Assembly (NCBI RefSeq): GCF_900100965.1
Contig: NZ_FMUJ01000007.1
Location: 79,690-143,689 of the forward strand
Length of the DNA stretch: 64,000 nucleotides
Direction of reading: 5' to 3'
Origin: Variovorax sp. EL159
Lineage (GTDB): Bacteria; Pseudomonadota; Gammaproteobacteria; Burkholderiales; Burkholderiaceae_C
The notes below the pieces were generated by a model. It searched no databases. It had not been told where the DNA came from and saw nothing but the letters and a program-made list of their open reading frames with translations. This document shows positions 1-7,727 of this stretch, piece by piece. Within the stretch, counting starts at the first letter, position 1; each line of letters starts with the position of its first letter. The translations under genes and the position numbers were made by a program.

Positions 1-192
1 ATTCGCGCGCAGGGCTACTGCGCGCTGGTGGGCGACCGCACGGCCGAACTGGCGGGCATTTCTGCACCGGTGTTTCGTGCCGATGGCAGCCTTGCCGCGG
101 CGGTCACGTTGACGATGCCGACGCATCGCTATGACGAGCGCTATATCGAGCCTGTGCGTGCTGCGGCGACGGAACTCAGCGGGCAGGTTTGA
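1..192 (+). CDS. IclR-family transcriptional regulator, C-terminal fragment
   Basis: The frame is open from the first base and stops with TGA at 190-192, so only about 63 C-terminal residues are visible. The sequence fits the end of the IclR effector-binding (GAF-like) domain. It has the GYCALVGD segment, then an 'ELAGISAPVFRADGSLAAAVTL' type core strand pair and a closing helix. IclR proteins bind small aromatic or organic acids and control adjacent catabolic genes. The DNA-binding domain lies outside the window, so its target cannot be judged. It converges on the Bug protein gene across a palindromic repeat pair. The family call is fairly secure; the regulon is unknown. Confidence 0.72.
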   Translation: MRAQGYCALVGDRTAELAGISAPVFRADGSLAAAVTLTMPTHRYDERYIEPVRAAATELSGQV

Positions 193-230
193 TTTGAGCG
201 GTGCGGAGTCGATTCGGGGCGTGTGCACAG

Positions 231-304
231 GACACCGGGTACTCCCCTCCGCGAATGTCCCCCGCTTCGCTCCTCCTTTATTTCGCTGCGGGGAGCACCC
301 GGTG
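231..304. repeat. Palindromic intergenic repeat, copy A
   Basis: Bases 233-247 pair with 290-304 (15-bp stem, one mismatch) around a loop of about 42 bases. The loop contains the core CCGCGAATGTCCCCCG and CTCCTCCTTTATTTCGCTGC. The same core recurs inverted in copy B at 362-457 but with different, again self-complementary, flanks. It resembles dispersed intergenic elements I recall from Variovorax and relatives. It sits between convergent genes, where it could act as a two-way terminator or a REP-like mobile palindrome. Confidence 0.75.
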
Positions 305-361
305 CCCTGCGCACAAAAGGCGCTGCCGTTGTGCTCGCCGATCAACGACCACTCTGAACAA

Positions 362-457
362 CGCCCACGCTGGCGGGGTGCCTTGCGCAGCGAAATAAAG
401 GAGGAGGCCGCAGGCCGGGGGACATTCGCGGAGCAAGGCACCCCGTCGGCGTGGGCG
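362..457. repeat. Palindromic intergenic repeat, copy B (inverted relative to copy A)
   Basis: Bases 362-386 pair with 433-457 as a 25-position stem in which only two positions (371/448 and 373/446) are G-T. The enclosed loop is the reverse complement of the copy A core (GCGAAATAAAGGAGGAG ... GGGGGACATTCGCGG), with a short insertion. The stem sequence differs from that of copy A while pairing is kept, which suggests selection on structure. Together the two copies fill most of the 193-484 gap, in which no gene is seen. Confidence 0.75.
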
Positions 458-484
458 CCGCCCTGAACAGCGTCCGAATAGATC

Positions 485-1456
485 TCAGGCGTCCGCCTTG
501 AAGCCCGAGTTCTTGATCGGCATTTCCCAGCGCTTCAGATGCGCCGCCTGAGTGGCTGCCAGTTCAGCCGGCCCGGCATGCGTGGGCACCAGCCCCAGCG
601 CGTAGATCTTTTCCTGCACATCGGGCATCCGCATCGCGTCGGCTACGGCCTTGTCGATGCGCGCAACCAGGGCGGGCGACATGCCCGGTGGGCCATAGAG
701 GCCGAAGAAGGCATCGGCCGTCACATTGAGGCCCGCCTCCTTCAGCGTCGGCACATCGGGCAGCGCGCGATTGCGCTGGTCGCCCGTCACCGCAAGGATG
801 CGCACCTTGCCGGCGCGGTGGTGCTCGATGGTTTCGGAGGCGGTGTCGACCATCAGCGGCACCTGCCCGCCGATCAGGTCCTGCGCGGCGGGCGCGCCGC
901 CGCGATAAGCCACGTGCGTCATCGGCACGCCGGCCGCCTGCGCGATCAACTGGCCCGCGAAGTGCGGCACCGTGCCCGCACCCGAGGTCGCGTAGTTGGC
1001 CTTGGCGGGGTTGGCCTTCATCCAGGCGAGCACGGCCTTGAGGTCGCCGGGCGGCGCACCGGGCCCGGCTGTCACCGCGAAGTCGAAGGTGCCGCCGAGC
1101 GAGATCGGCGTGAAGTCCTTCGCCGGGTCGTAGCCGAGGTTCGGGTACAGCCACGGGTGAATCACCATCGCGCCGCTGGGCGAAAAGGCCAGCGTGTTGC
1201 CGTCCGGTGCCGCGCGCCGCAACTCACCGAGCGCAAGACGACCGGCCGCGCCCGGCTTGTTGTCGATGATGACGTTCTGCCCCAGCGACACGCGCATCTT
1301 GTCGGCGAGCACGCGCGCCACCACGTCCGCCGAGCCGCCCGGCGGAAAGCCGACCAGGATGCGGATCGTGCGGTCCTGCTGCGCGAAAGCCATCGGCGCG
1401 ATGGCCCCGGTGGCGATGACGGCAGCGGCCTGCGCTGCGAACTGGCGGCGTTTCAT
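485..1456 (-). CDS. Bug/TTT-family tripartite tricarboxylate binding protein
   Basis: The 323-residue periplasmic solute-binding protein belongs to the Bug (Bordetella uptake gene) / TctC family, which binds carboxylates for TTT-type transport or signalling. The start at 1456 follows a GAGGAG ribosome site and gives a clean export signal: KRRQF twin arginine, hydrophobic stretch, cleavage near AFA. A longer frame upstream has no such signal. Typical motifs are 'IRILVGFPPGGSADVVAR' near the mature N-terminus and PGAAG further on. No TctA/TctB membrane partners are nearby, as is common for the many orphan Bug proteins of Burkholderiales. It lies 84 bases downstream of the aminotransferase gene in the same direction, so co-transcription is possible. 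The ligand is unknown. Confidence 0.88.
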   Translation of the reverse strand: MKRRQFAAQAAAVIATGAIAPMAFAQQDRTIRILVGFPPGGSADVVARVLADKMRVSLGQNVIIDNKPGAAGRLALGELRRAAPDGNTLAFSPSGAMVIHPWLYPNLGYDPAKDFTPISLGGTFDFAVTAGPGAPPGDLKAVLAWMKANPAKANYATSGAGTVPHFAGQLIAQAAGVPMTHVAYRGGAPAAQDLIGGQVPLMVDTASETIEHHRAGKVRILAVTGDQRNRALPDVPTLKEAGLNVTADAFFGLYGPPGMSPALVARIDKAVADAMRMPDVQEKIYALGLVPTHAGPAELAATQAAHLKRWEMPIKNSGFKADA

Positions 1457-1540
1457 GGGCTTTGTCTCCTCGGGTGGTAATGGCTTTGGGGGCTTGGGGC
1501 TCAGGGCTCGGGGGCCGGGCAACAGCGGCGAAGGCGTCGG

Positions 1541-2518
1541 TCAGCGCAGCGCGGCCAGCACGGCCTTGTTCTGCTCCGGCAGGCCGATGCTGATGCGCAG
1601 CCATTGCGGCAGGCCGTAGTTGGCGAGCAGCGAGACCTCGATGCCGGCGGCCAGCAGGCGCGCATGCACCGCCTGGCCGTCGCCGACCTGCACGGCCAGA
1701 AAGTTGCCGGACGAAGGGATGTACGTCAGGCCCAGTTCGGTGAAGCCCGCCGCGAGCTGGTCGCGCCCGGCGGTGTTGACTTCATAAGTGCGCGCAAGAA
1801 ATTCGGCGTCGCCCAGCGCGGCCACGGCGGCGGCCTGGGCCGGCGTCGTCACGTTGAAACGTGGGCGTTGCGCGTTCATGCGCGCCGTCAGCGCCGGCTG
1901 CGACACGCCATAGCCGATGCGCAGCCCCGCCAACCCGAAGGCCTTGGAAAAGGTGCGCGTCACGATCAGGTTGGGCAGGCGCCGCACCCACTCGACGCTG
2001 TTGTAGCGCTGCGCCGGCGACAGGTACTCGGTATAAGCCTCGTCGAGCAGCACCGTCACATGCGCGGGCACCGACTGCAGAAAGGCCAGCAGCGGTGCAG
2101 CGTCGATGAAGGTGCCGGTCGGGTTGTTGGGGTTGGCGACGAACACCAGCCTGGTGTCGTCGCCGATGGCGGCGCGCATGGCGTCCAGGTCGTGCCCGAA
2201 ATCGCGCGAGGGCACGACGGTGGCGTGCGCATGGGCGTGCGCCGTGGCGGCCGCATAGACGATGAAGCCGTACTGCGAATAGACGACGCCCTCGCCCGGC
2301 TTCAGGCTCACCTGCGCCGCGAGTTCGAGGATCTCGCTCGACCCGCTGCCCAGCGTGAGCCATTCGGCCGGCACATAGAGCTTGGCGGCCAGCGCGTTCT
2401 TGAGCGCGGTGCCGTTGGCGTCGGGGTAGTTGCCCGCGCCTTCGAGCGCGGAAGCCGCCGCGCGGCGGGCCGATTCGGGCATGCCGAGGGGGTTTTCGTT
2501 GGAGGCCAGGAGGATCAT
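1541..2518 (-). CDS. PLP-dependent aminotransferase, HisC-like
   Basis: The protein is a 325-residue fold-type I aminotransferase of the histidinol-phosphate aminotransferase-like group. Visible motifs are SNENPLG at residues 6-12, NPNNPTG at 129-135, LLDEAY at 147-152 with the PLP-contacting Asp149, and FSKAFGLAGLRIGYG with the PLP-binding Lys182. It is 25-40 residues shorter than usual HisC at the N-terminus, because the ATG lies just before the substrate-clamp motif. No good Shine-Dalgarno sequence precedes it and the frame stays open upstream, so a non-ATG start is possible. It is not in a his operon, so it may act on another amino or keto acid. It diverges from glcB. Confidence 0.82.
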   Translation of the reverse strand: MILLASNENPLGMPESARRAAASALEGAGNYPDANGTALKNALAAKLYVPAEWLTLGSGSSEILELAAQVSLKPGEGVVYSQYGFIVYAAATAHAHAHATVVPSRDFGHDLDAMRAAIGDDTRLVFVANPNNPTGTFIDAAPLLAFLQSVPAHVTVLLDEAYTEYLSPAQRYNSVEWVRRLPNLIVTRTFSKAFGLAGLRIGYGVSQPALTARMNAQRPRFNVTTPAQAAAVAALGDAEFLARTYEVNTAGRDQLAAGFTELGLTYIPSSGNFLAVQVGDGQAVHARLLAAGIEVSLLANYGLPQWLRISIGLPEQNKAVLAALR

Positions 2519-2741
2519 TGCGGCGGAGGTCGATTTATTTAAGAAGTTAAATATATCCCGCGTTGAAAGCCTCCCTATCAGTGCCTACCCTTTGAACTCA
2601 CAGGTGTCTTTGCGCCAATTACCTTCATTTTTGTCACTGATAAATCCCGCTTTCGGCTCTTACTCTCCAGTAAGGTATCGAATAAAGTTCAACCATCCTC
2701 CGTTTTCAAGTTTCAGCATTGCGTTCTCCAGGAGAAAAAAC
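2519..2741 (+). promoter_or_regulatory. AT-rich divergent control region upstream of glcB
   Basis: The 223 bases between the divergent aminotransferase and malate synthase genes are clearly richer in A and T than the flanking coding DNA, as expected for a promoter. The run ends in a strong ribosome site (CCAGGAG, six bases of A, then CATG). No -35/-10 pair with good spacing stands out, so no promoter element is placed. A TATCGAA-containing segment near 2674-2694 weakly resembles the motif found at 25452. Confidence 0.4.
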
Positions 2742-4916
2742 ATGACTGCCCGCACCCCCTCCCACGGACTCCAGGTCGCGACCGAGCTCTACCGTTTCAT
2801 CGAAGACAAGGTCCTGCCCGCCAGCGGCGTGGCCAGCGACGTTTTCTGGAAGGGCTTCGACGCCATCGTCAGCGACCTCGCACCGAAGAACATCGCGCTG
2901 CTCGCCGAGCGCGACCGCCTGCAGGCCGAACTCGACACCTGGCACAAGGCCCACCCCGGCCCCATCGCCGACATGCCGGCCTACCGCGCCTTCCTCGAAA
3001 AGATCGGCTACCTGCTGCCGCAGCCCAAGGGCACGAAGGCCACGACCGCCAACGTCGACTCCGAACTCGCGCTGCAGGCCGGCCCGCAGCTGGTGGTGCC
3101 CATCCTCAACGCACGCTATGCGCTGAACGCCGCCAACGCACGCTGGGGCTCGTTGTACGACGCGCTCTACGGCACCGACGCCATTCCCGAAACCGGCGGC
3201 GCCGAAAAGGGCAAGGGCTACAACCCGGTGCGCGGCGCCAAGGTCATCGAGTTCGCACGCAACGTGCTCGACCAGGCCGCACCGCTGGCCAACGGCTCGC
3301 ACAAGAACGCCACCGGCTACAGCGTGAAAGACGGCCAGCTGGTCGTCGCGCTGCAAGGCGGCAGCACCGGCCTGGCCGATGCCTCGCAGTTCATCGGCTA
3401 CCAGGGCGATGCCGCATCGCCGTCGTCGGTGCTGCTCAAGCACAACGGCATCCACCTGGACATCCGCATCGACCGCAGCACCGCCATCGGCAAGAGCGAT
3501 GCAGCCGGCGTGAGCGACCTGGTGCTCGAAGCCGCGCTCTCGACCATCCTCGACCTCGAAGACTCGGTGGCCGTGGTCGATGCGGCCGACAAGGTGGTCG
3601 CGTACTCGAACTGGCTCGGCATCGTGCAAGGCACGTTGACCGAAGAAGTCGCCAAGGGCGGCAAGACCTTCACGCGCGGCCTGAACGCCGACCGCGAATA
3701 CACCGGCGCCAACGGCCAGCCCGTCAAGCTGCATGGCCGCTCGCTGATGTTCCTGCGCAATGTGGGCCACCTGATGACCAACCCGGCCATCCTGTACGCA
3801 GGCGGCAAGGAGATCCCCGAAGGCATCCTCGATGCCGTGGTGACCACCACCATCGCCACCATCGACCTGAAGCGCAAGGGCAACTCGCGCACCGGCAGCA
3901 TCTACATCGTCAAGCCGAAGATGCACGGCCCGGCCGAAGTGGCCTTCGCGAGCGAGCTGTTCGGCCGCGTCGAGCAACTGCTCGGCCTGCCCGCCAACAC
4001 CGTGAAGCTCGGCATCATGGACGAAGAGCGCCGCACCAGCGTCAACCTGAAGGCCTGCATCGCCGAGGCCGCAGCGCGCGTGGCCTTCATCAACACCGGC
4101 TTCCTGGACCGCACCGGCGACGAGATGCACACCGCCATGCAGGGCGGCCCGATGATCCGCAAGGGCGACATGAAGTCCAGCGCATGGATCGGCGCTTACG
4201 AAAAGAACAACGTGCTGGTCGGCCTCTCGTGCGGCCTGCGCGGCAAGGCGCAGATCGGCAAGGGCATGTGGGCCATGCCCGACCTGATGGCCGCGATGCT
4301 CGAGCAGAAGATCGGCCACCCCAAGGCCGGCGCCAACACCGCCTGGGTGCCCTCGCCCACCGCCGCCACGCTGCACGCGCTGCACTATCACCAGGTCAGC
4401 GTGACCGCGGTGCAGCAGGAGCTGGAAAAGATCGACGCCGATGCCGAGCGCGACAACATCCTCAACGCGCTGCTGCAGGTGCCGATCGCGGCCGAAGCCA
4501 AGTGGTCCGCCGAAGAGCGCCAGCAGGAAATCGACAACAACGTGCAGGGCATCCTGGGCTACGTGGTGCGCTGGATCGACCAGGGCGTGGGCTGCTCCAA
4601 GGTGCCCGACATCCACAACGTCGGCCTGATGGAAGACCGCGCGACGCTGCGCATCTCGAGCCAGCACATCGCCAACTGGCTGCTGCACGGCGTGGTGACC
4701 AAGGCGCAGGTCGACGAGACCTTCCAGCGCATGGCCAAGGTGGTCGACGAGCAGAACGCGGGCGATCCGCTGTACCAGCCGATGGCGGGCCACTTCGCGA
4801 CCTCGGCCGCGTACAAGGCCGCGCAAGACCTGGTGTTCAAGGGCATCGAGCAGCCGAGCGGCTACACCGAGCCGCTGCTGCATGCATGGCGCCTGAAGGT
4901 CAAGGGCGAAGCCTGA
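2742..4916 (+). CDS. glcB: Malate synthase G
   Basis: Malate synthase G condenses glyoxylate with acetyl-CoA to make malate, in the cytosol. It completes the glyoxylate shunt or the glycolate route. The 724-residue length matches the monomeric G isoform (about 723) and not the shorter A form. The start at 2742 follows CCAGGAG and gives a normal N-terminus; the frame is open 104 codons further upstream, but that stretch is the AT-rich promoter region. Near the C-terminus is 'GCSKVPDIHNVGLMEDRATL', which carries the conserved catalytic Cys and Asp region of the family, followed by RISSQHIANWL. No glycolate oxidase or isocitrate lyase gene is adjacent. The identification is secure. Confidence 0.97.
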   Translation: MTARTPSHGLQVATELYRFIEDKVLPASGVASDVFWKGFDAIVSDLAPKNIALLAERDRLQAELDTWHKAHPGPIADMPAYRAFLEKIGYLLPQPKGTKATTANVDSELALQAGPQLVVPILNARYALNAANARWGSLYDALYGTDAIPETGGAEKGKGYNPVRGAKVIEFARNVLDQAAPLANGSHKNATGYSVKDGQLVVALQGGSTGLADASQFIGYQGDAASPSSVLLKHNGIHLDIRIDRSTAIGKSDAAGVSDLVLEAALSTILDLEDSVAVVDAADKVVAYSNWLGIVQGTLTEEVAKGGKTFTRGLNADREYTGANGQPVKLHGRSLMFLRNVGHLMTNPAILYAGGKEIPEGILDAVVTTTIATIDLKRKGNSRTGSIYIVKPKMHGPAEVAFASELFGRVEQLLGLPANTVKLGIMDEERRTSVNLKACIAEAAARVAFINTGFLDRTGDEMHTAMQGGPMIRKGDMKSSAWIGAYEKNNVLVGLSCGLRGKAQIGKGMWAMPDLMAAMLEQKIGHPKAGANTAWVPSPTAATLHALHYHQVSVTAVQQELEKIDADAERDNILNALLQVPIAAEAKWSAEERQQEIDNNVQGILGYVVRWIDQGVGCSKVPDIHNVGLMEDRATLRISSQHIANWLLHGVVTKAQVDETFQRMAKVVDEQNAGDPLYQPMAGHFATSAAYKAAQDLVFKGIEQPSGYTEPLLHAWRLKVKGEA

Positions 4917-4954
4917 CCCGCACCTTCCCGGCACTGCGCCGGGCTTGAGCGAAC

Positions 4955-4978
4955 GAACGGCGCCCGAGGGCGCCGTTC
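4955..4978 (+). terminator. GC-rich hairpin after glcB
   Basis: GAACGGCGCC at 4955-4964 and GGCGCCGTTC at 4969-4978 form a perfect 10-bp stem with a 4-base loop, 39 bases after the glcB stop codon. There is no T-run, so it is a probable rather than a classical intrinsic terminator. Confidence 0.6.
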
Positions 4979-5046
4979 TGCATGAAGGGCGGCATGCCAG
5001 TAGCATTCGTGCCGCTCCCTTCTTCTTTCAGCTCCCTCCCCTCCCG

Positions 5047-6315
5047 ATGAACACGAACGCGGCATCGCCGCCCCCGCCGCGCTGGTCGACCTCCGCGGCC
5101 GCCATGCTCGTGGCACTCGCCAGTGCCTTCGCCCTGAGCCAGGCCTTCCGCACCGTCGGCGCCATGATGGCCACGCCGCTCAGCAGCCACTTCGGCCTGT
5201 CGCCGCAGCAGCTCGGCACGTGGGCCGGCACCTTTCACTTCATGTTCGGGATCATGCAGCTCGCGATGGGCGTGTCGATCGACATGTTCGGCGTGCGGCG
5301 CACGGTGCTCACCGCGTTTCCGCTGGCCATCGCGGGCGCGGCGCTGTGCGCGGTGGCATCGAGCTTTCACATGCTGCTGCTGGGGCAGGCGCTGATCGGC
5401 GTCGGCTGTGCGCCGGCATTCCTGGCCTGCACCGTATTCATCGCGCGGCACTTCGACGCCTCGCGCTTCACGGCGATGTCGGGGCTGGTGATGAGCATGG
5501 CCGGCCTGGGCATCGTGTTCACCGGCACGCCGCTGGCCCTGCTGATCGAGGCCGCGTCGTGGCGTGCCGGCTACGCGGTGCTGGCCGCGTTCGCGGTGCT
5601 CTCGTGGGCCGTCATCTTCTGGCGCGTGCGCGAGCCGGCGCGCGCGGTGGACCTTGCGCCGCAGTCGGCACCGGCCGAACGCCAGTCGCTGCGCAAGGCC
5701 GTGCGCGAGTTGCTGCCGCTGTTCGCGATGCCGCACACGCTCGGCCTGCTGTGTTTTGCCTGCGTGTCGTATGCGGCCTTCATCACGCTGCGCGGCCTGT
5801 GGCTCGGGCCGGTGCTGCACGAGCGGCACGGACTGTCGCTCGTTGCGAGCGGCAATGTCGCGCTGGTGATGACCGTCACCGGCATGATCAGCCCCGCGCT
5901 GTTCGGCCGCCTCGACCCGGGCGCCGCGCGGCGCCCTCTCTGGATGATGGGCTGCGCCTGTGCCGGCGCGCTGATGTTCACGGCGATGGCGCTCACGCAT
6001 TCGCGCGCGATCGACATCGGCCTGCCGATCCTCTATGGCCTTCTCTCGGGCTACAGCGTGCTGCAGTACGCATACACCAAGAACGGCTACCCGGCCGCCA
6101 TGACGGGGCGTGCGATGGCGCTGATGAACATGGCGATGTTCCTGGGCGTGTCGCTGATGCAATGGACGACGGGCGTGGCCGCGTCGTGGGCGGTGGCCCA
6201 CGACGTGGAGCCGTTCCGTGCGGTGTTCCTCACGGTGGCGGGCATGCTGGCAGCGGGGACGCTCGCGTTCTTCGTGCTGCCGCGCGCACCGGTGGCGACG
6301 CGGGTTCACGCCTGA
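5047..6315 (+). CDS. MFS transporter
   Basis: The protein is a 422-residue integral membrane protein with about 12 hydrophobic segments, a major facilitator superfamily carrier. The first helix starts near residue 18 (AAAMLVALASAFALSQAFRT). A loop with GVRRTVLTAFPLAIAG between helices 2 and 3 resembles the MFS signature region. The start at 5047 is preceded by a long pyrimidine-rich leader (5014-5045) rather than a Shine-Dalgarno sequence. A longer in-frame start at 4945 would run through the terminator hairpin and is rejected. Substrate and direction of transport cannot be told. No regulator or enzyme is adjacent in the same orientation. Confidence 0.85.
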   Translation: MNTNAASPPPPRWSTSAAAMLVALASAFALSQAFRTVGAMMATPLSSHFGLSPQQLGTWAGTFHFMFGIMQLAMGVSIDMFGVRRTVLTAFPLAIAGAALCAVASSFHMLLLGQALIGVGCAPAFLACTVFIARHFDASRFTAMSGLVMSMAGLGIVFTGTPLALLIEAASWRAGYAVLAAFAVLSWAVIFWRVREPARAVDLAPQSAPAERQSLRKAVRELLPLFAMPHTLGLLCFACVSYAAFITLRGLWLGPVLHERHGLSLVASGNVALVMTVTGMISPALFGRLDPGAARRPLWMMGCACAGALMFTAMALTHSRAIDIGLPILYGLLSGYSVLQYAYTKNGYPAAMTGRAMALMNMAMFLGVSLMQWTTGVAASWAVAHDVEPFRAVFLTVAGMLAAGTLAFFVLPRAPVATRVHA

Positions 6316-6334
6316 CGGTCGAGCGCACGCCGCC

Positions 6335-7099
6335 TCAGGCCCCGTCGCCGAGACGCGCCCGTACTTCACGGCGACTCAACTGGCGCTTGGCCACGGCGTA
6401 GACAAAGTCCTGCGCGTACGTGACCTGACGGTATGTCGTGCCCGCCGGCGCGTGGCACACGCCGCGTCGTGTCACCAGGCAGCCGCGCAGCACGTCATAA
6501 CGCTTCTCGTCCTTCGCACCGGCCCCCTTGCTTTCCGGGAACGGCGCCAGCCGGACTTCGAACCAGCAGCCATCGACCAGATGCCATTCGATGGCGTCGT
6601 CGATCGCGATACGGGCGATCACGGCCTTCGGTTTGTTCGCAGCCCGGTTCTGCCGCGCCTTGAGCCGAGCCCGATTTGGAAGCAGGATGCCGGTGACCGG
6701 ATGCACGAACAGCTCCACGCGCAATGCATCGCGCAGCGGCACATGCAGATTGCCGCCCCAGCGATGCGAGCGCACCCGCACTTCGCCATCGCGCATCACC
6801 GCATCGCGCACGACAAAGTCGTCGATGTGCTCGAAGATGTGCGCCTGCACCGTGCTGCGGCGGTCGATGCCACTGCACAGCTCGGCGTACACCTTGTCCC
6901 ACGGCCGATGCGCCTGCTTGTGCAGCCAGCGCTTGAGCGGCGCGAGATTCTCGTTGAGCCACTTCGTGCGACCGTAGCCGCGCTTCATGCCCAGGTGCGA
7001 ACCACGCTCCTTGCTGTTGCGCCATGCGCGCCCATCGCCTTGCACGCCACCACCGCGACGTGGCCGCTCGACGATGACCTTGTCCATGTCGTCACGCAT
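6335..7099 (-). CDS. Conserved protein of unknown function (two-gene module, second gene)
   Basis: This 254-residue protein has no domain I can name. A tract at about residues 30-97 looks strongly conserved in style: KRGYGRTKWLNENLAPLKRW, then RPWDKVYAELC and RRSTVQAHIFEHIDDFV. I recall uncharacterised proteins with this arrangement in varied bacteria. The protein is rich in Arg, Lys and Trp, has no signal peptide or membrane helix, and is probably cytosolic. Its ATG at 7099 overlaps the stop of the upstream small basic gene by eight bases and has a GGGAGGGG ribosome site, so the two are translationally coupled. A nucleic-acid-related role is only a guess from the charge. Confidence 0.7.
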   Translation of the reverse strand: MRDDMDKVIVERPRRGGGVQGDGRAWRNSKERGSHLGMKRGYGRTKWLNENLAPLKRWLHKQAHRPWDKVYAELCSGIDRRSTVQAHIFEHIDDFVVRDAVMRDGEVRVRSHRWGGNLHVPLRDALRVELFVHPVTGILLPNRARLKARQNRAANKPKAVIARIAIDDAIEWHLVDGCWFEVRLAPFPESKGAGAKDEKRYDVLRGCLVTRRGVCHAPAGTTYRQVTYAQDFVYAVAKRQLSRREVRARLGDGA

Positions 7100-7319
7100 C
7101 GTCGCCCCTCCCCACCAGGCTGCGCGCAGCCTTCTGCAAAGCCACCTTCTGCGCCCGCCGTTCCGCACGGTGCGTGCGCAGATGGCGCCCCGCGCCCTGC
7201 CCCGTTTCGCGGCGCGCCATCGCGGCCACCACGGGGTTGCGCGGTGCCGTTGCCGGCACCGAAAAATAAAACCGGCCCAGACGCTTCTCGTCGTCGCGGG
7301 CCTTTCGTTGAGCACTCAT
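7092..7319 (-). CDS. Small highly basic protein of unknown function (two-gene module, first gene)
   Basis: The protein has 75 residues, starts MSAQRKARDDEKRLGRFYF, and has a very Arg-rich second half (RRETGQGAGRHLRTHRAERR), giving a strongly basic protein with no cysteines or hydrophobic helix. The ATG at 7319 has GGAG nine bases upstream. The frame is open further upstream, but that part runs through an intrinsic terminator hairpin and lacks a good start. The stop overlaps the next gene as ATGCGTGA, so the pair is coupled. It may bind nucleic acid or act as the partner of the 254-residue protein. No function is assigned. Confidence 0.62.
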   Translation of the reverse strand: MSAQRKARDDEKRLGRFYFSVPATAPRNPVVAAMARRETGQGAGRHLRTHRAERRAQKVALQKAARSLVGRGDDA

Positions 7320-7727
7320 GTGCGCACACTCCAAAAACAAAAAGGCCCCGGCAAATGGCTGCGCGGGGCCTTTGTCGATGGGCCTCGGCGGATGCATTGA
7401 TGCACATCCGGCCGGGGCGGTCGGTGTGCGGGTCAGGTGTTCAGAAAACGGTTCATTGATGTGTGTTGTCGCCCGGGAGGTTGGTCGTCGCCAGGCGCGG
7501 AGAGAAAACTGTTGGCTGAAAAACGAAGGGCGGATTGTGGCGAGCGCGCATGCGATGCGCAAGCACCCCGCCTGCTGCTGTGGCGCAAAGCCGACGCGCA
7601 ACAAATCGATGAACGGGTGCGAATCCAAACGCGAGCACGCGGCGTATTCGATCCAAGCGCATCGCGCCCCCGAGCTGTTGGCGGTTTCCACAGACACCTC
7701 AAGAACCATTCTTTCCAGGAGCCTTCA
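7320..7727. other. Divergent intergenic region between the two-gene module and the fasciclin gene
   Basis: The 408 bases lie between the leftward two-gene module and the rightward fasciclin lipoprotein gene. They hold a leftward intrinsic terminator (7341-7373) and, just upstream of it on the same strand, an imperfect dyad GGATGTGCAT/ATGCATCC within 7394-7416. The last 20 bases carry the fasciclin ribosome site (CCAGGAG). No convincing coding region or tRNA is seen in the rest; a small RNA ending at the terminator is possible. Confidence 0.45.
7341..7373 (-). terminator. Intrinsic terminator inside the leader of the two-gene module
   Basis: On the minus strand, AAAGGCCCCG pairs with CGGGGCCTTT (10 bp, 13-base loop) and is followed by TTGTTTTTGG, a textbook Rho-independent terminator. 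It ends only about 20 bases before the start codon at 7319. It either ends a short upstream RNA or attenuates the module. Confidence 0.8.

Noticed and set aside
2674..2694. A possible fourth copy of the 25452-type motif before glcB
   Set aside because: Only about 14 of 21 positions agree and the GGCAA half is missing, so chance similarity is likely.
2706..5006. A 766-codon open frame on the minus strand opposite glcB
   Set aside because: The composition is typical of an antisense shadow and it spans the glcB terminator and ribosome site. The plus strand encodes an unmistakable malate synthase G.
7320..7709. Upstream extension of the small basic protein to about 205 residues
   Set aside because: The extension would run through the intrinsic terminator and the divergent promoter region, and its composition is unlike the basic domain. 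The ATG at 7319 has a ribosome site.
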